DNA of 64,000 nt from Pseudomonas sp. BGI-2 (GTDB taxonomy: Bacteria > Pseudomonadota > Gammaproteobacteria > Pseudomonadales > Pseudomonadaceae). The stretch covers positions 1 to 64,000 of the forward strand of contig NZ_SISB01000016.1 of the NCBI RefSeq assembly GCF_004310295.1, given 5' to 3'. The position numbers were made by a program, and so were the translations under genes. The notes under the pieces were generated by a model. That model was not told the origin of the DNA and searched no databases. It saw only the letters and a program-made list of their open reading frames with translations. Shown piece by piece: positions 1-7,537 of this stretch (positions within the stretch are counted from its first letter, which is position 1; each line of letters begins with the position of its first letter).

Positions 1-63
1 GAGCACGAGTTCGGCAGCCTCGCGTTTGAATTCAGCAGAAAAGGAACGGCGTTGTTTGGTCAT
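1..63 (-). CDS. IS3-family transposase OrfA, N-terminus (partial)
   Basis: Only the first 21 codons are visible. They read MTKQRRSFSAEFKREAAELV, the standard opening of the IS3-family OrfA helix-turn-helix protein, which binds the element ends and is normally joined to the OrfB DDE catalytic part by programmed frameshifting. The ATG at 63 follows GAGGTG at a normal distance. The gene runs out of the window at base 1. Family assignment is firm from the motif; the exact IS name cannot be given. Confidence 0.8.
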   Translation of the reverse strand, partial: MTKQRRSFSAEFKREAAELVL

Positions 64-127
64 CTGACACCTCGATCTGGCGAGCATTCTCGCCTAAATG
101 GGTGTCCGGTTTCATTAGACCACTACA
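1..127 (-). mobile_element. IS3-family insertion sequence, left end only
   Basis: Read on the minus strand, the element appears to begin at 127 with TGTAGTGGTCTAATGAAACC and continues into GGACACCC, a common inner motif of IS3-group ends. A ribosome binding site (GAGGTG) and the orfA start follow at once. The boundary is placed here because the coding frame of a DUF6124 gene runs smoothly up to base 128 and loses family resemblance from 127 on. The rest of the element lies outside the window, so the other end and the target duplication cannot be seen. Confidence 0.7.
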
Positions 128-397
128 TCGTGCACCGTCCACGTCGTCGGCCAGGTTGGCGGCGATGGCGCTGATGGATAGCAGGTCTTCCGAGGCGTTG
201 GCCAGGAGGGCTTCGGTGTCGATGTCGGGGGAGACGGCGAAGAGGTTGCCTTTGCGAGGCTTGGGTTTATCGCCGGGTGGTGGGGCGAAATGGTGGTCGA
301 GCGCGCGTTCGGCGGCTTCGTGGAGTTTCTTCGAATCGAGGGATTCGTAGGGGGAGGTGGCTTCGTTTTGTGGTGGATTGGGTGTTGGCTTGATCAT
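128..397 (-). pseudogene. DUF6124-family protein, 3' end removed by IS insertion
   Basis: The frame begins at ATG 397 (MIKPTPNPPQNEAT) and shows the family pattern SPYESLDSKKLHEAAERAL, then VSPDIDTEALLANASEDL and ANLADDVDGAR. Members of this small Pseudomonas family, as I recall them, continue some 25-35 residues beyond this point. Here codon 90 (Arg) abuts the IS end at 127, and the frame then reads through about 30 IS-encoded residues to a stop at 32. The function of the family is unknown. The product would be a truncated fusion, so I call it a pseudogene. Confidence 0.7.
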
Positions 398-471
398 ATG
401 AGTAGTACCGATATTAGGAGCTAATCACCGTTTCGCTTGCGCTTCGAATTAGGTGGCAGCTGTGTATAGGT

Positions 472-602
472 GTGCAAGACCGGAATCGGCAAACCGGCAG
501 ACCCGAAGGCCTCCCACACACAGCCGCCATAACAATTCGCGAGCATAAGAAAACGCTCGATGAATAGCCATAACCGATTGTGTGCCGATCCCGGACTTGC
601 AC
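472..602 (-). other. Structured upstream element with 22-bp inverted repeat
   Basis: Bases 472-493 (GTGCAAGACCGGAATCGGCAAA) and 581-602 form an imperfect inverted repeat, 19 of 22 positions matching, with an 87-bp interior. The interior holds smaller hairpins such as CGAGC/GCTCG near 540-559. It lies directly upstream of the DUF6124 gene and points the same way. Short open frames across it carry no recognisable domain and look like by-products of the structure. It may be a conserved leader RNA or a small repeated element; nothing here decides which. Confidence 0.45.
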
Positions 603-883
603 GTCCGTGTCACCGATTTTGCGGCGACGAACAAAGCCTATCGACGAAACCCAAGACTGCCTAGTTCACGAACAGCACCACGTGTTGAAGGAAATATCCG
701 ATGGAGTCGAGCGTAGAAAGATCAAAATCTTCACGCTTTTAAACACCCTCGTTTCGTCAATGACTTGGTAGTCATCAGCGTCAAAAACCACGGCATCTTC
801 TTCTATCGCTGCACAACAGTGGCGTTCTCGCTTGAAGCCGCTACACTGCGCCGGCCGTTCACTTTTCTCTTGAGGCTGTGCGC
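603..883. other. Intergenic stretch, no recognised feature
   Basis: I see no domain-bearing reading frame, RNA gene or strong terminator in this interval. It must hold the promoter of the gene that starts at 884, but no convincing -35/-10 pair could be chosen. Confidence 0.4.
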
Positions 884-1267
884 ATGAAATTTCGTTTTCT
901 TCTGTGGATGCTGGGTTTGTTGATGGGTAAGGCCAGTCGGACTAATCCTGCGTTTCAGCAGCAGTTGGGTGACAAGGAATTGGTGTTCCAGCTACAGACC
1001 CTGGACGGGAAAGTGGCGCGGCATTTCTTTGTGAAGGATCAGCGCATTACCAGCAAGTCGGGCGTGTATGCCGAGTCGGCGTTTGCGATTGCGTTCAAGG
1101 ATGCGGCGTATGGCTTTGCCACGATGCAGGCGAAGAACAAGCAGTTGGCGTTTATGACGGGGATTCAGGACAAGTCGATTCAGATCAAGGGGAATCCGGC
1201 GTTGGTGATCTGGTTTCAGGGGTTGACCAAGTATTTGAAGCCGCGCAAGGCTAAAGCCAAGACTTGA
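884..1267 (+). CDS. Small SCP2-like protein of unknown function
   Basis: A 127-residue protein if it starts at ATG 884, which sits 8 bases after GAGG; a GTG at 878 would add two residues. It opens with a short hydrophobic stretch (FRFLLWMLGLLMG) and then reads ELVFQLQTLDGKVARHFFVK, ending GNPALVIWFQGLTKYL. The alternation resembles the SCP2 sterol-carrier fold, which binds lipids in a hydrophobic tunnel; this is inference from pattern only. Proteins of this type have at times been labelled helicase, for which there is no motif here. No operon partner is present: it is flanked by repeats. Confidence 0.6.
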   Translation: MKFRFLLWMLGLLMGKASRTNPAFQQQLGDKELVFQLQTLDGKVARHFFVKDQRITSKSGVYAESAFAIAFKDAAYGFATMQAKNKQLAFMTGIQDKSIQIKGNPALVIWFQGLTKYLKPRKAKAKT

Positions 1268-1280
1268 GGTTGATGGTTAA

Positions 1281-1418
1281 CCCTGTGGCGAGGGGGCTTG
1301 CCCCCGTTGGGCTGCGAAGCGGCCCTAAAGCCTGAGACCTCGCTGCATCTGACACTCTGCGTTGGCTGGATTGCGACTGCTGCGCAGTCGAACGGGGATA
1401 AATCCCCTCACCACAGGG
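1281..1418. repeat. Paired REP-like element, CTGTGGCGAGG type
   Basis: The arms CCTGTGGCGAGGGGGCTTGC (from 1282) and, on the other strand, its counterpart ending at 1418 (CCCCTCACCACAGG) face each other about 90 bp apart. The interior contains a further stem (CTGCGAAGCGG / ACTGCTGCGCAGT). This is a different sequence family from the GTGGGAGCGGG REPs elsewhere in the window and resembles the pair at 22089-22205. Confidence 0.65.
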
Positions 1419-1450
1419 ATTGTGGTGATTCAGAGATACCGCGTTGGATT

Positions 1451-1581
1451 CATCGCGAGCAGGCTCGCTCCCACAAGGGGCTGTGGTGATTCAGGTGGAT
1501 CGGCGGGGGATTCTTCGCGGGCAAGCCTCGCTCCTACAGGGTTTTGGTGATCCCTTGTAGGAGCGAGGCTTGCCCGCGAAG
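1451..1581. repeat. Cluster of three REP copies, two forming a long palindrome
   Basis: One REP lies at 1451-1478. Two more, at 1514-1541 and 1551-1581, are nearly perfect reverse complements separated by 9 bases, so the transcript can fold into a stem of about 27 bp. The palindrome ends four bases beyond the stop codon of the HDOD gene on the minus strand, where it could stop transcription or protect the mRNA 3' end. Arms read TTCGCGGGCAAGCCTCGCTC. Confidence 0.75.
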
Positions 1582-1584
1582 CTT

Positions 1585-2985
1585 TTAGGCCTGGCTGAAC
1601 TGCGAAGCGAGTTCGCGCAGCAGGACTTCAGCCTCAAGTACTTTACTGACGACGTCGTTGGCTTTGTCGCGGGTCAGGCCTACGCGTTCCAGCAGCGCAT
1701 CCGGGATGTCTTCATCCGGGCCGGAGCCGATGCCGCGGCTGCGCAGCAGGCGTACGGCCAGGCAGACGAGGTTCGGGTATTCAGCGTAGGCACCGTCATA
1801 GCTCGGATCGTGCTGAAAGCGCAGCGCGGTGGCGAGTTCGTCGGGCATGTCCCAGTAGCGCATCAGCCAGGAGCCGATCTGTTCGCGGCTGATGCCGAGC
1901 AGGTGTTGCTCGACGTAGCTGTGGCATAGGTGCGGGTTGACTTCCAAATGGCGGCAGATCAGCGAGAAGTGCGGCGGGAAGACGTGGGCCAGCAGCAGGT
2001 AACCGAAGTTGTGCAGCAGGCCGGCGAGGTAGGTCAGGCCGGCTTCCGGGCGCTGGGCGCGGGGCATGGCGCGGGTCAGGCCTTCGATGACGGCGGCGGT
2101 GTAGATCGATTGCTGCCAGTACGGCGTGGTGTGTTGCGGATGGTCTTTGGGCAGGCTCAGGGTTTTGCCCAGGGCCAGGCCCAGCGCGAGGTTGATCACC
2201 AGGTCGAAACCCAGCACGCGCACGATCGCATCTTCCACTGAACGAATCTTGCCCGGCGACGCGTAGTACGGCGACGCGGCCCAGCTGACGACTTGGGCGG
2301 CCAGCGCCGGGTCGGTTTCGACCACGCCGGTGATGTCGTCGATGGTGGCGTTGGGGTCCACGCGCAACTTGATGATTTTCTGCGCGGTCTCGGCCAGCGG
2401 TGGAATTTCGATGGTCGCTTCCAGGCGTTGCTGGATGCGCCGCGCGGTGAACGCCTGGACGGCCTGGGTGATTTCCTCGCGGTCATCGTCGGGGCGGTCG
2501 AGGTTCGGGCGGATGCTGGTCAGGTTCTCGCCGAAATTGGCGGCGCTGGCCTTGGTCAGCATGGTCTTGAAGTCTTCGCTGGTGATTTCCAGCAGCAGGC
2601 CCGGCTCGCCCGAGTTGATCAGCAACTTCGGTACGCGCAGCAGGCTTTCTTCGTAGAGGCACGGCGAACTGGTCAGCGCCGGCAGGCCGGGCAGCAGGCT
2701 AAGGTTGTGTTTGCCGAGCATTTTTACCAAACGCTCGGTGGGCACGGCGGTGAGGCGGCGACCGGTTAATTCGGCGAGGCGATTGAGGTCCAGCAACTGG
2801 CTTTGCGGGAACAGCACCATCAGGGCACCGACCGCGTCGTCCACCAGCACCGCCTGCACTTTGCGCGAGGCGTTGAGGCCGTGGTGGTCGAGTACTTCTT
2901 CGTAGGCAATGCCCAATTTGCCCAGCAGCAGCCGAATAACAGACGGAGCGTGCAGGGTGTCGGGGGCGAGGGCAGCTTCTGTCAT
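1585..2985 (-). CDS. Aminoacyl-tRNA deacylase-like plus HDOD domain protein
   Basis: A 466-residue fusion. Residues about 10-150 look like a YbaK/ProX-type deacylase domain (VRLL..GIAYEEVLDH, LVDDAVGALMVLFP), the family that hydrolyses mischarged tRNA. Residues about 190-410 form an HDOD domain (EIPPLAETAQKIIKL, ITGVVETDPALAAQVV, YLAGLLHNFG, HLLGISREQIGSWLM), a non-catalytic HD-related signalling fold found with chemotaxis and c-di-GMP proteins. By recall it matches PA5346, next to recG as here. Whether the deacylase part is active cannot be told. It is encoded 78 bp downstream of recG and may be co-transcribed with it. Confidence 0.85.
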   Translation of the reverse strand: MTEAALAPDTLHAPSVIRLLLGKLGIAYEEVLDHHGLNASRKVQAVLVDDAVGALMVLFPQSQLLDLNRLAELTGRRLTAVPTERLVKMLGKHNLSLLPGLPALTSSPCLYEESLLRVPKLLINSGEPGLLLEITSEDFKTMLTKASAANFGENLTSIRPNLDRPDDDREEITQAVQAFTARRIQQRLEATIEIPPLAETAQKIIKLRVDPNATIDDITGVVETDPALAAQVVSWAASPYYASPGKIRSVEDAIVRVLGFDLVINLALGLALGKTLSLPKDHPQHTTPYWQQSIYTAAVIEGLTRAMPRAQRPEAGLTYLAGLLHNFGYLLLAHVFPPHFSLICRHLEVNPHLCHSYVEQHLLGISREQIGSWLMRYWDMPDELATALRFQHDPSYDGAYAEYPNLVCLAVRLLRSRGIGSGPDEDIPDALLERVGLTRDKANDVVSKVLEAEVLLRELASQFSQA

Positions 2986-3063
2986 GGTCTGTATCCGAAT
3001 TCAAACAATTGCGGGAGTATAACCAGCTTGTTTAAAAGCATCGTCCACAAACTGCGACGGTGC

Positions 3064-5139
3064 TCACACTTGGCCGTATTGCTGCCCATGGCGCAGCCAG
3101 CGGTCAAGCAGCGGGCTGACATGGTCCGGCCAGCGCTCCAGCAAGGCTTGGGCGGCGTCACGCACGGCGGGCAACAGGTCGGCATCGCGCATCAGGTCGG
3201 CGACCTTGAATTGCAGCAGGCCGGTCTGGCGTGTGCCGAGCATTTCGCCGGGGCCGCGCAGTTCGAGGTCTTTTTCGGCGATGACAAAACCGTCGTTGGT
3301 TTCGCGCATGATGCCCAGGCGCTGACGGCCGATCTGCGACAGCGGCGGATGGTAGAGCAGCACGCAATGGCTGGCGGCGCTGCCTCGACCGACGCGGCCG
3401 CGTAGCTGGTGCAACTGCGCGAGGCCGAGGCGTTCGGGGTTTTCGATGATCATCAGGCTGGCGTTCGGGACGTCGACGCCGACTTCGATCACGGTGGTGG
3501 CGACCAGCAGTTGCAGGTTGCCGGCTTTGAACTCGGCCATGACGGCGGCTTTTTCGGCGGGCTTCATGCGGCCGTGGATCAGGCCGACCTTCAATTCGCC
3601 GAGTGCAGCGGTCAAATCTTCGTAAGTGGTTTCGGCGGCCTGACAGGTCAGCTCTTCCGATTCTTCAATCAGCGTGCACACCCAATAGGCTTGGCGCCCT
3701 TCGGCACAGGCACCGCGTACGCGTTCGATGACTTCCACGCGCCGTGTATCGGTGACCAATACAGTGTTGACCGGGGTTCGGCCGGGCGGCAGTTCGTCGA
3801 GGATCGAGGTGTCGAGGTCGGCGTAGGCGCTCATGGCCAGCGTCCGCGGAATCGGCGTGGCGGTCATGATCAGCTGATGCGGACACATCCGCCCGCCGAC
3901 GCCTTTCTGCCGCAATGCCAACCGCTGCTGCACACCGAAACGGTGCTGTTCGTCGATGATCGCCAGCGCTAGGTTCTTGAACTGCACTTCGTCCTGGAAC
4001 AGCGCGTGCGTACCGACCACCATCGGTGCGCCGTTGGCGATCTGCTCCAGCGCCGCCACGCGGTTCTTGCCTTTGAGCTTGCCGGCCAGCCACGCGACTT
4101 CGATGCCCAGCGGTTCGAGCCAGCGCTTGAAGGTGATGAAGTGCTGTTCGGCGAGGATTTCGGTGGGCGCCATCAGCGCGACTTGATAACCGGCCTCCAG
4201 CGCCTGAAGCGCGGCGAGGGCGGCGACCACGGTTTTGCCCGCGCCGACGTCGCCCTGGATCAGGCGCAGCATCGGTTCGTGCTGGCTCAGGTCGTAGGCG
4301 ATTTCGTTGCCGACCCGTTGCTGTGCGCCGGTTGGCGTAAAGCCGAGATTGGCCAGGTATTGCGCCGGCAGCCTGGTGGCTTTCGGCATGGCGGGTGCGC
4401 GCAAGGAACGCATGCTCTCGCGCAGGCGCTGCTGGGACAGTTGATGAGTCAGCAGTTCTTCGAAGGCCAGACGGTGTTGCGCCCAATGATGACCGAGGGC
4501 GAGTTCGTCGACGTCGGCGTCGGCGGGCGGGCGATGCAGGTAGCGGATCGCATCGGCCAGTGGCGCGAGTTGATAGTCCCGGGCCAGTTCGGTCGGCAGC
4601 CAGTCGGGCAGGCTGGTCGGGCCGAGCATCGTCAGTGTTTGCATGCACAGTTGGCGCAAACGCTGCTGGGTCAGGCCTTCGGTGAGCGGGTAGACCGGGG
4701 TCAGGGTTTCATCCACTGGCGGCGGCTCGTCGCCGGTGATGGCGCGGTATTCCGGGTGATAGATTTCCAGCCCCGACGCACCGGGCCGCGCTTCGCCGTA
4801 GCAGCGAATCCGCGTGCCGCGTTTTAGGCCTTCTTTCTGGGCGTTGCTGAAATGGTAGAAGCGCAGGCTGAGCCCGCCAGTGCCGTCCTGCAGACGCACA
4901 ACGAGACTGCGGCGACGGCCCATGACCACGTCGGCGCCGCTGACGGTGCCTTCGATCACAGCGTCTTGCCCCGGTCGCAAATGGCCGATCGGGACCACGC
5001 GAGTGCGGTCCTGATAACGCAGCGGCAGGTGGAACAGCACGTCCTGGAGATTCTCCAGGCCGACCTTGGCCAATTTCTCGGCCATGGCTTCACCGACACC
5101 CTTGAGTGCCGTCACCGACACTTGCGACAACTCGGTCAT
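3064..5139 (-). CDS. recG: ATP-dependent DNA helicase RecG
   Basis: A 691-residue protein, the usual RecG length. RecG drives branch migration and regression of stalled replication forks. Seen in order: N-terminal wedge/OB region (VSVTALKGVGEAMAEKL; GRRRSLVVRLQDGTGGLSLRFYHF), Walker A IQGDVGAGKTVVA near residue 295, DEQH box (AIIDEQHRFGVQQR), MTATPIPRTLAM, and the C-terminal helicase half with LHQLRGRVGRG. The gene starts 9 bp downstream of the oxyR stop codon, a classic Pseudomonas arrangement, so the two are probably one transcript. No unusual feature. Confidence 0.97.
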   Translation of the reverse strand: MTELSQVSVTALKGVGEAMAEKLAKVGLENLQDVLFHLPLRYQDRTRVVPIGHLRPGQDAVIEGTVSGADVVMGRRRSLVVRLQDGTGGLSLRFYHFSNAQKEGLKRGTRIRCYGEARPGASGLEIYHPEYRAITGDEPPPVDETLTPVYPLTEGLTQQRLRQLCMQTLTMLGPTSLPDWLPTELARDYQLAPLADAIRYLHRPPADADVDELALGHHWAQHRLAFEELLTHQLSQQRLRESMRSLRAPAMPKATRLPAQYLANLGFTPTGAQQRVGNEIAYDLSQHEPMLRLIQGDVGAGKTVVAALAALQALEAGYQVALMAPTEILAEQHFITFKRWLEPLGIEVAWLAGKLKGKNRVAALEQIANGAPMVVGTHALFQDEVQFKNLALAIIDEQHRFGVQQRLALRQKGVGGRMCPHQLIMTATPIPRTLAMSAYADLDTSILDELPPGRTPVNTVLVTDTRRVEVIERVRGACAEGRQAYWVCTLIEESEELTCQAAETTYEDLTAALGELKVGLIHGRMKPAEKAAVMAEFKAGNLQLLVATTVIEVGVDVPNASLMIIENPERLGLAQLHQLRGRVGRGSAASHCVLLYHPPLSQIGRQRLGIMRETNDGFVIAEKDLELRGPGEMLGTRQTGLLQFKVADLMRDADLLPAVRDAAQALLERWPDHVSPLLDRWLRHGQQYGQV

Positions 5140-5148
5140 GGCAGCGAC

Positions 5149-6078
5149 TTAGGCCGCAACCACCGGTGCTTGCGGCTTGGCCACCGAGCACAGGCGAATG
5201 GAGTCAGCGAGGATCTCGATCGCTTTCGGACGCGGGAAACTCGCGCGCCAGGCGATGGCCACGGTGCGGAACGGCACCGGTGGCGACAGCGGGCGCACCT
5301 CGATAATGCCGGGGGCGTAGTGATGGCTGTCGACTGCCGACAGCGGCAGGATCGAGATACCGAGGCCGGACGCGACCATGTGGCGGATGGTTTCCAGGGA
5401 GCTGGATTCCACCGTGGTGTGCTTGGCGCCGTCATTGCCTTTGGCCAGGGTCGGGCAGGCTTCCAGCACTTGATCGCGGAAGCAGTGGCCTTCGCCGAGC
5501 AGCAGCAGGCTCTTGTCGTTGAGCAGGCTGGCGTCGATGGATTCTTTTTGCGTCCACGGGTGCTGGGCCGGCATCAGGACGTAGAACGGCTCGTCGTAGA
5601 GCTGCAGGGTCAGGACGTCGGCTTCATTGAACGGCAGGGCGATGATAATCGCGTCGAGCTCGCCGTTGCGCAGTTTGTCGCGCAGCACGTGGGTGAAGTT
5701 TTCTTCGATGTACAACGGCATCTGCGGGGCGACCCGGTGCAGTTGCGGAATCAGGTGCGGGAACAGGTACGGGCCGACGGTGTAGATCGCGCCGACTTTC
5801 AGCGGCGCGGTCAGCTGGTTCTTGCCAGCCTGGGCCAATTCGCGAATGCCTTGGGCCTGTTCCAGGACTTTCTGTGCCTGGGCAACGATGCCTTCACCGA
5901 CCGGGGTCAGGCGCACGGCACTCTTGCTGCGCTCGAAAATCAGCACACCGAGTTCGTCTTCAAGCTTTTTCACGCCTACCGACAGGGTCGGCTGGCTGAC
6001 ATGGCAACGCTCGGCCGCGTGGCCGAAGTGCTGCTCTTGGGCGAGGGTAACGATGTAGCGTAATTCTGTAAGAGTCAT
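5149..6078 (-). CDS. oxyR: Hydrogen peroxide-sensing LysR regulator OxyR
   Basis: A 309-residue LysR-type activator. The N-terminal winged helix reads ELRYIVTLAQEQHFGHAAE..VSQPTLSVGVKKLE. The redox motif LLGEGHCFRDQVLEAC places cysteines at 199 and 208, the same numbers as the peroxidatic and resolving cysteines of E. coli OxyR, so peroxide sensing by disulfide formation is expected. OxyR turns on catalase and alkyl hydroperoxide reductase genes. It lies upstream of recG with 9 bp between them, and its promoter region (6079-6200) also borders a possible terminator and a REP pair. Confidence 0.96.
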   Translation of the reverse strand: MTLTELRYIVTLAQEQHFGHAAERCHVSQPTLSVGVKKLEDELGVLIFERSKSAVRLTPVGEGIVAQAQKVLEQAQGIRELAQAGKNQLTAPLKVGAIYTVGPYLFPHLIPQLHRVAPQMPLYIEENFTHVLRDKLRNGELDAIIIALPFNEADVLTLQLYDEPFYVLMPAQHPWTQKESIDASLLNDKSLLLLGEGHCFRDQVLEACPTLAKGNDGAKHTTVESSSLETIRHMVASGLGISILPLSAVDSHHYAPGIIEVRPLSPPVPFRTVAIAWRASFPRPKAIEILADSIRLCSVAKPQAPVVAA

Positions 6079-6198
6079 AGCAAGCGTCCATGAAGTTGCG
6101 AGCCAAGCATACCGGCTGCAATCGATAGACGCACGTTATCAGACTGAGTGTGCTGAGTGACACCGGGTAATGCCGTTTTGCCGCAGGCAGATACGCAA

Positions 6199-6216
6199 AA
6201 GGCACCTCGGTGCCTT
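6199..6216. terminator. Possible bidirectional hairpin terminator
   Basis: AAGGCACC/GGTGCCTT, an 8-bp stem with a 2-base centre, lies between oxyR and tonB. An A-rich and a T-rich flank would allow function in either direction, but the T run is short. Confidence 0.4.
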
Positions 6217-6246
6217 CATTGCTGGGGTCTTCTGGCTGGCAGATAA

Positions 6247-6339
6247 CCCTGTGGGAGCGGGCTTGCTCGCGAAGAGGCCATAACATCCAACATCTTCGTT
6301 GTCTGTTGTTCCGCTTTCGCGAGCAAGCCCGCTCCCACA
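6247..6339. repeat. REPIN: two inverted GTGGGAGCGGGCTTGCTCGCGAA copies
   Basis: The copies at 6250-6274 and 6315-6339 point toward each other across a 40-bp interior (AGGCCATAACATCCAACATC...). The pair lies just past the 3' end of tonB. Confidence 0.85.
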
Positions 6340-6356
6340 TTGGTTCAGTGTTGCTT

Positions 6357-7106
6357 TTAGCGGCGGCGTTTTTCCAGCGAGTAAAGGAACGGCGCCGTGA
6401 TTTCGATGGTGCCATTGGTCAGCATGTCGGCCGGCGGCTTGGGCAGCGGTTGGGCGAGGCGGATCATTTCCAGGGTGGCCCGGTCCAGATCGGCAGTGCC
6501 TGAACGGCCCACCAGTTCGTACGACAACACATTACCTTCGCCATCAACGATGAAGCGCAGACGGTTGGTGCCTTGCTTGCCCCGATTCTGTGCGCTCGCC
6601 GGGTACTTTTTGTACTTGCCCAAGTGCGCAAGCAAAGTGCCTTCCCAACTGGCCTTGGCAGCCTGTTGCGCCGGCGATGGACCCGGTGCCGGTTGCGCGG
6701 ATTTCTCCGTCGGTGCCTGGGTTGGTTGCGCGTCGCTAGGCTTCTCCTCGGACGGCTTCTCCTTCGGCGGCTCCGGTTTTTTCTCCACAGGCTTGGGCGG
6801 TTGAGGCTTCGGCTTGGGCTTGACCGGTTTCGGCACCACGATCTCGGCCTTCGGCACTTCAGCCAGTTTCGGGATCGGCAGTTCTTCCACCGGGGCCGGT
6901 GGCTGTGGCGGCGTTATCACCTTCGGCGGTGCCGGCGGTGGCGGGGCGGGAACCGGTGCCAACTCGACCATCATCGCCTGCGGAGGCAGCTCAATGGGTG
7001 GGCGCGCGGTCCAGTTCATCGCCAGCGCAATGGCCAGCGCATGGACGCCAAGCACCACGGCCAGGCTCCCGCTGTAACGCGTCAGCTTATGGCGCGTCGT
7101 GATCAT
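6357..7106 (-). CDS. tonB: Energy transducer TonB
   Basis: A 249-residue protein that carries proton-motive energy from ExbB-ExbD to outer-membrane receptors for siderophores, haem and other large ligands. Residues 13-31 form the membrane anchor, with His22 in the helix as in other TonBs. A long Pro/Glu/Lys region follows (about 40-140), built of PAPPPPAPPK, EEKPSDAQP and similar blocks that span the periplasm. The C-terminal domain (about 155-249) has YPASAQNRGKQGTNRLRFIV and IEITAPFLYSL. It overlaps exbD by 4 bp and is last in an exbB-exbD-tonB operon. Confidence 0.95.
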   Translation of the reverse strand: MITTRHKLTRYSGSLAVVLGVHALAIALAMNWTARPPIELPPQAMMVELAPVPAPPPPAPPKVITPPQPPAPVEELPIPKLAEVPKAEIVVPKPVKPKPKPQPPKPVEKKPEPPKEKPSEEKPSDAQPTQAPTEKSAQPAPGPSPAQQAAKASWEGTLLAHLGKYKKYPASAQNRGKQGTNRLRFIVDGEGNVLSYELVGRSGTADLDRATLEMIRLAQPLPKPPADMLTNGTIEITAPFLYSLEKRRR

Positions 7107-7531
7107 TTCTTGACTGCCGTCTCGAGCCCGACCAGACCGACCTTCAGGTAACCGGCGGAGCGCAGGTTATCCATCACGCTCATCAGGTCGCCGTAATCCA
7201 CGCCTTTATCGGCCTGGAAGAAGATCGTCGTGTCTTTCTTGCCTTGGGTCCTGGCGTCGAGGGTGGCGCCGAGTGCTTCGGCCTTCACTTCGTCTTCACC
7301 GAGGAACAGGCGCTGGTCAGCCTTGACGCTGAGGAACACCGGTTTCTCCGGCCGCGGCGCCGGTTTGGCGCTGGAAGCCGGCAGGTCGACCTTGATGTCC
7401 ACGGTGGCCAGCGGAGCCGCCACCATGAAGATGATCAACAGCACCAGCATCACGTCGATGAACGGCGTGACGTTGATTTCGTGGTTCTCGGCCAGATCGT
7501 CGTCTGCGCCTTCTTTCAAATGCAAGCCCAT
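7103..7531 (-). CDS. exbD: Biopolymer transport protein ExbD
   Basis: A 142-residue single-pass membrane protein of the TonB motor. The transmembrane segment INVTPFIDVMLVLLIIFMVA carries the conserved Asp needed for proton translocation. The periplasmic part ends DLMSVMDNLRSAGYLKVGLV, the usual ExbD/TolR C-terminal pattern. The gene starts 6 bp after exbB stops and its end overlaps the tonB start, so the three are translationally linked. It is ExbD rather than TolR because of the exbB and tonB neighbours. Confidence 0.96.
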   Translation of the reverse strand: MGLHLKEGADDDLAENHEINVTPFIDVMLVLLIIFMVAAPLATVDIKVDLPASSAKPAPRPEKPVFLSVKADQRLFLGEDEVKAEALGATLDARTQGKKDTTIFFQADKGVDYGDLMSVMDNLRSAGYLKVGLVGLETAVKK

Positions 7532-7537
7532 GGCTGA

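Noticed and set aside
449..634. Small minus-strand frame of 61 codons upstream of the DUF6124 gene
   Set aside because: No domain, and the frame lies across an inverted repeat; it is better explained as a structured element than as a gene.
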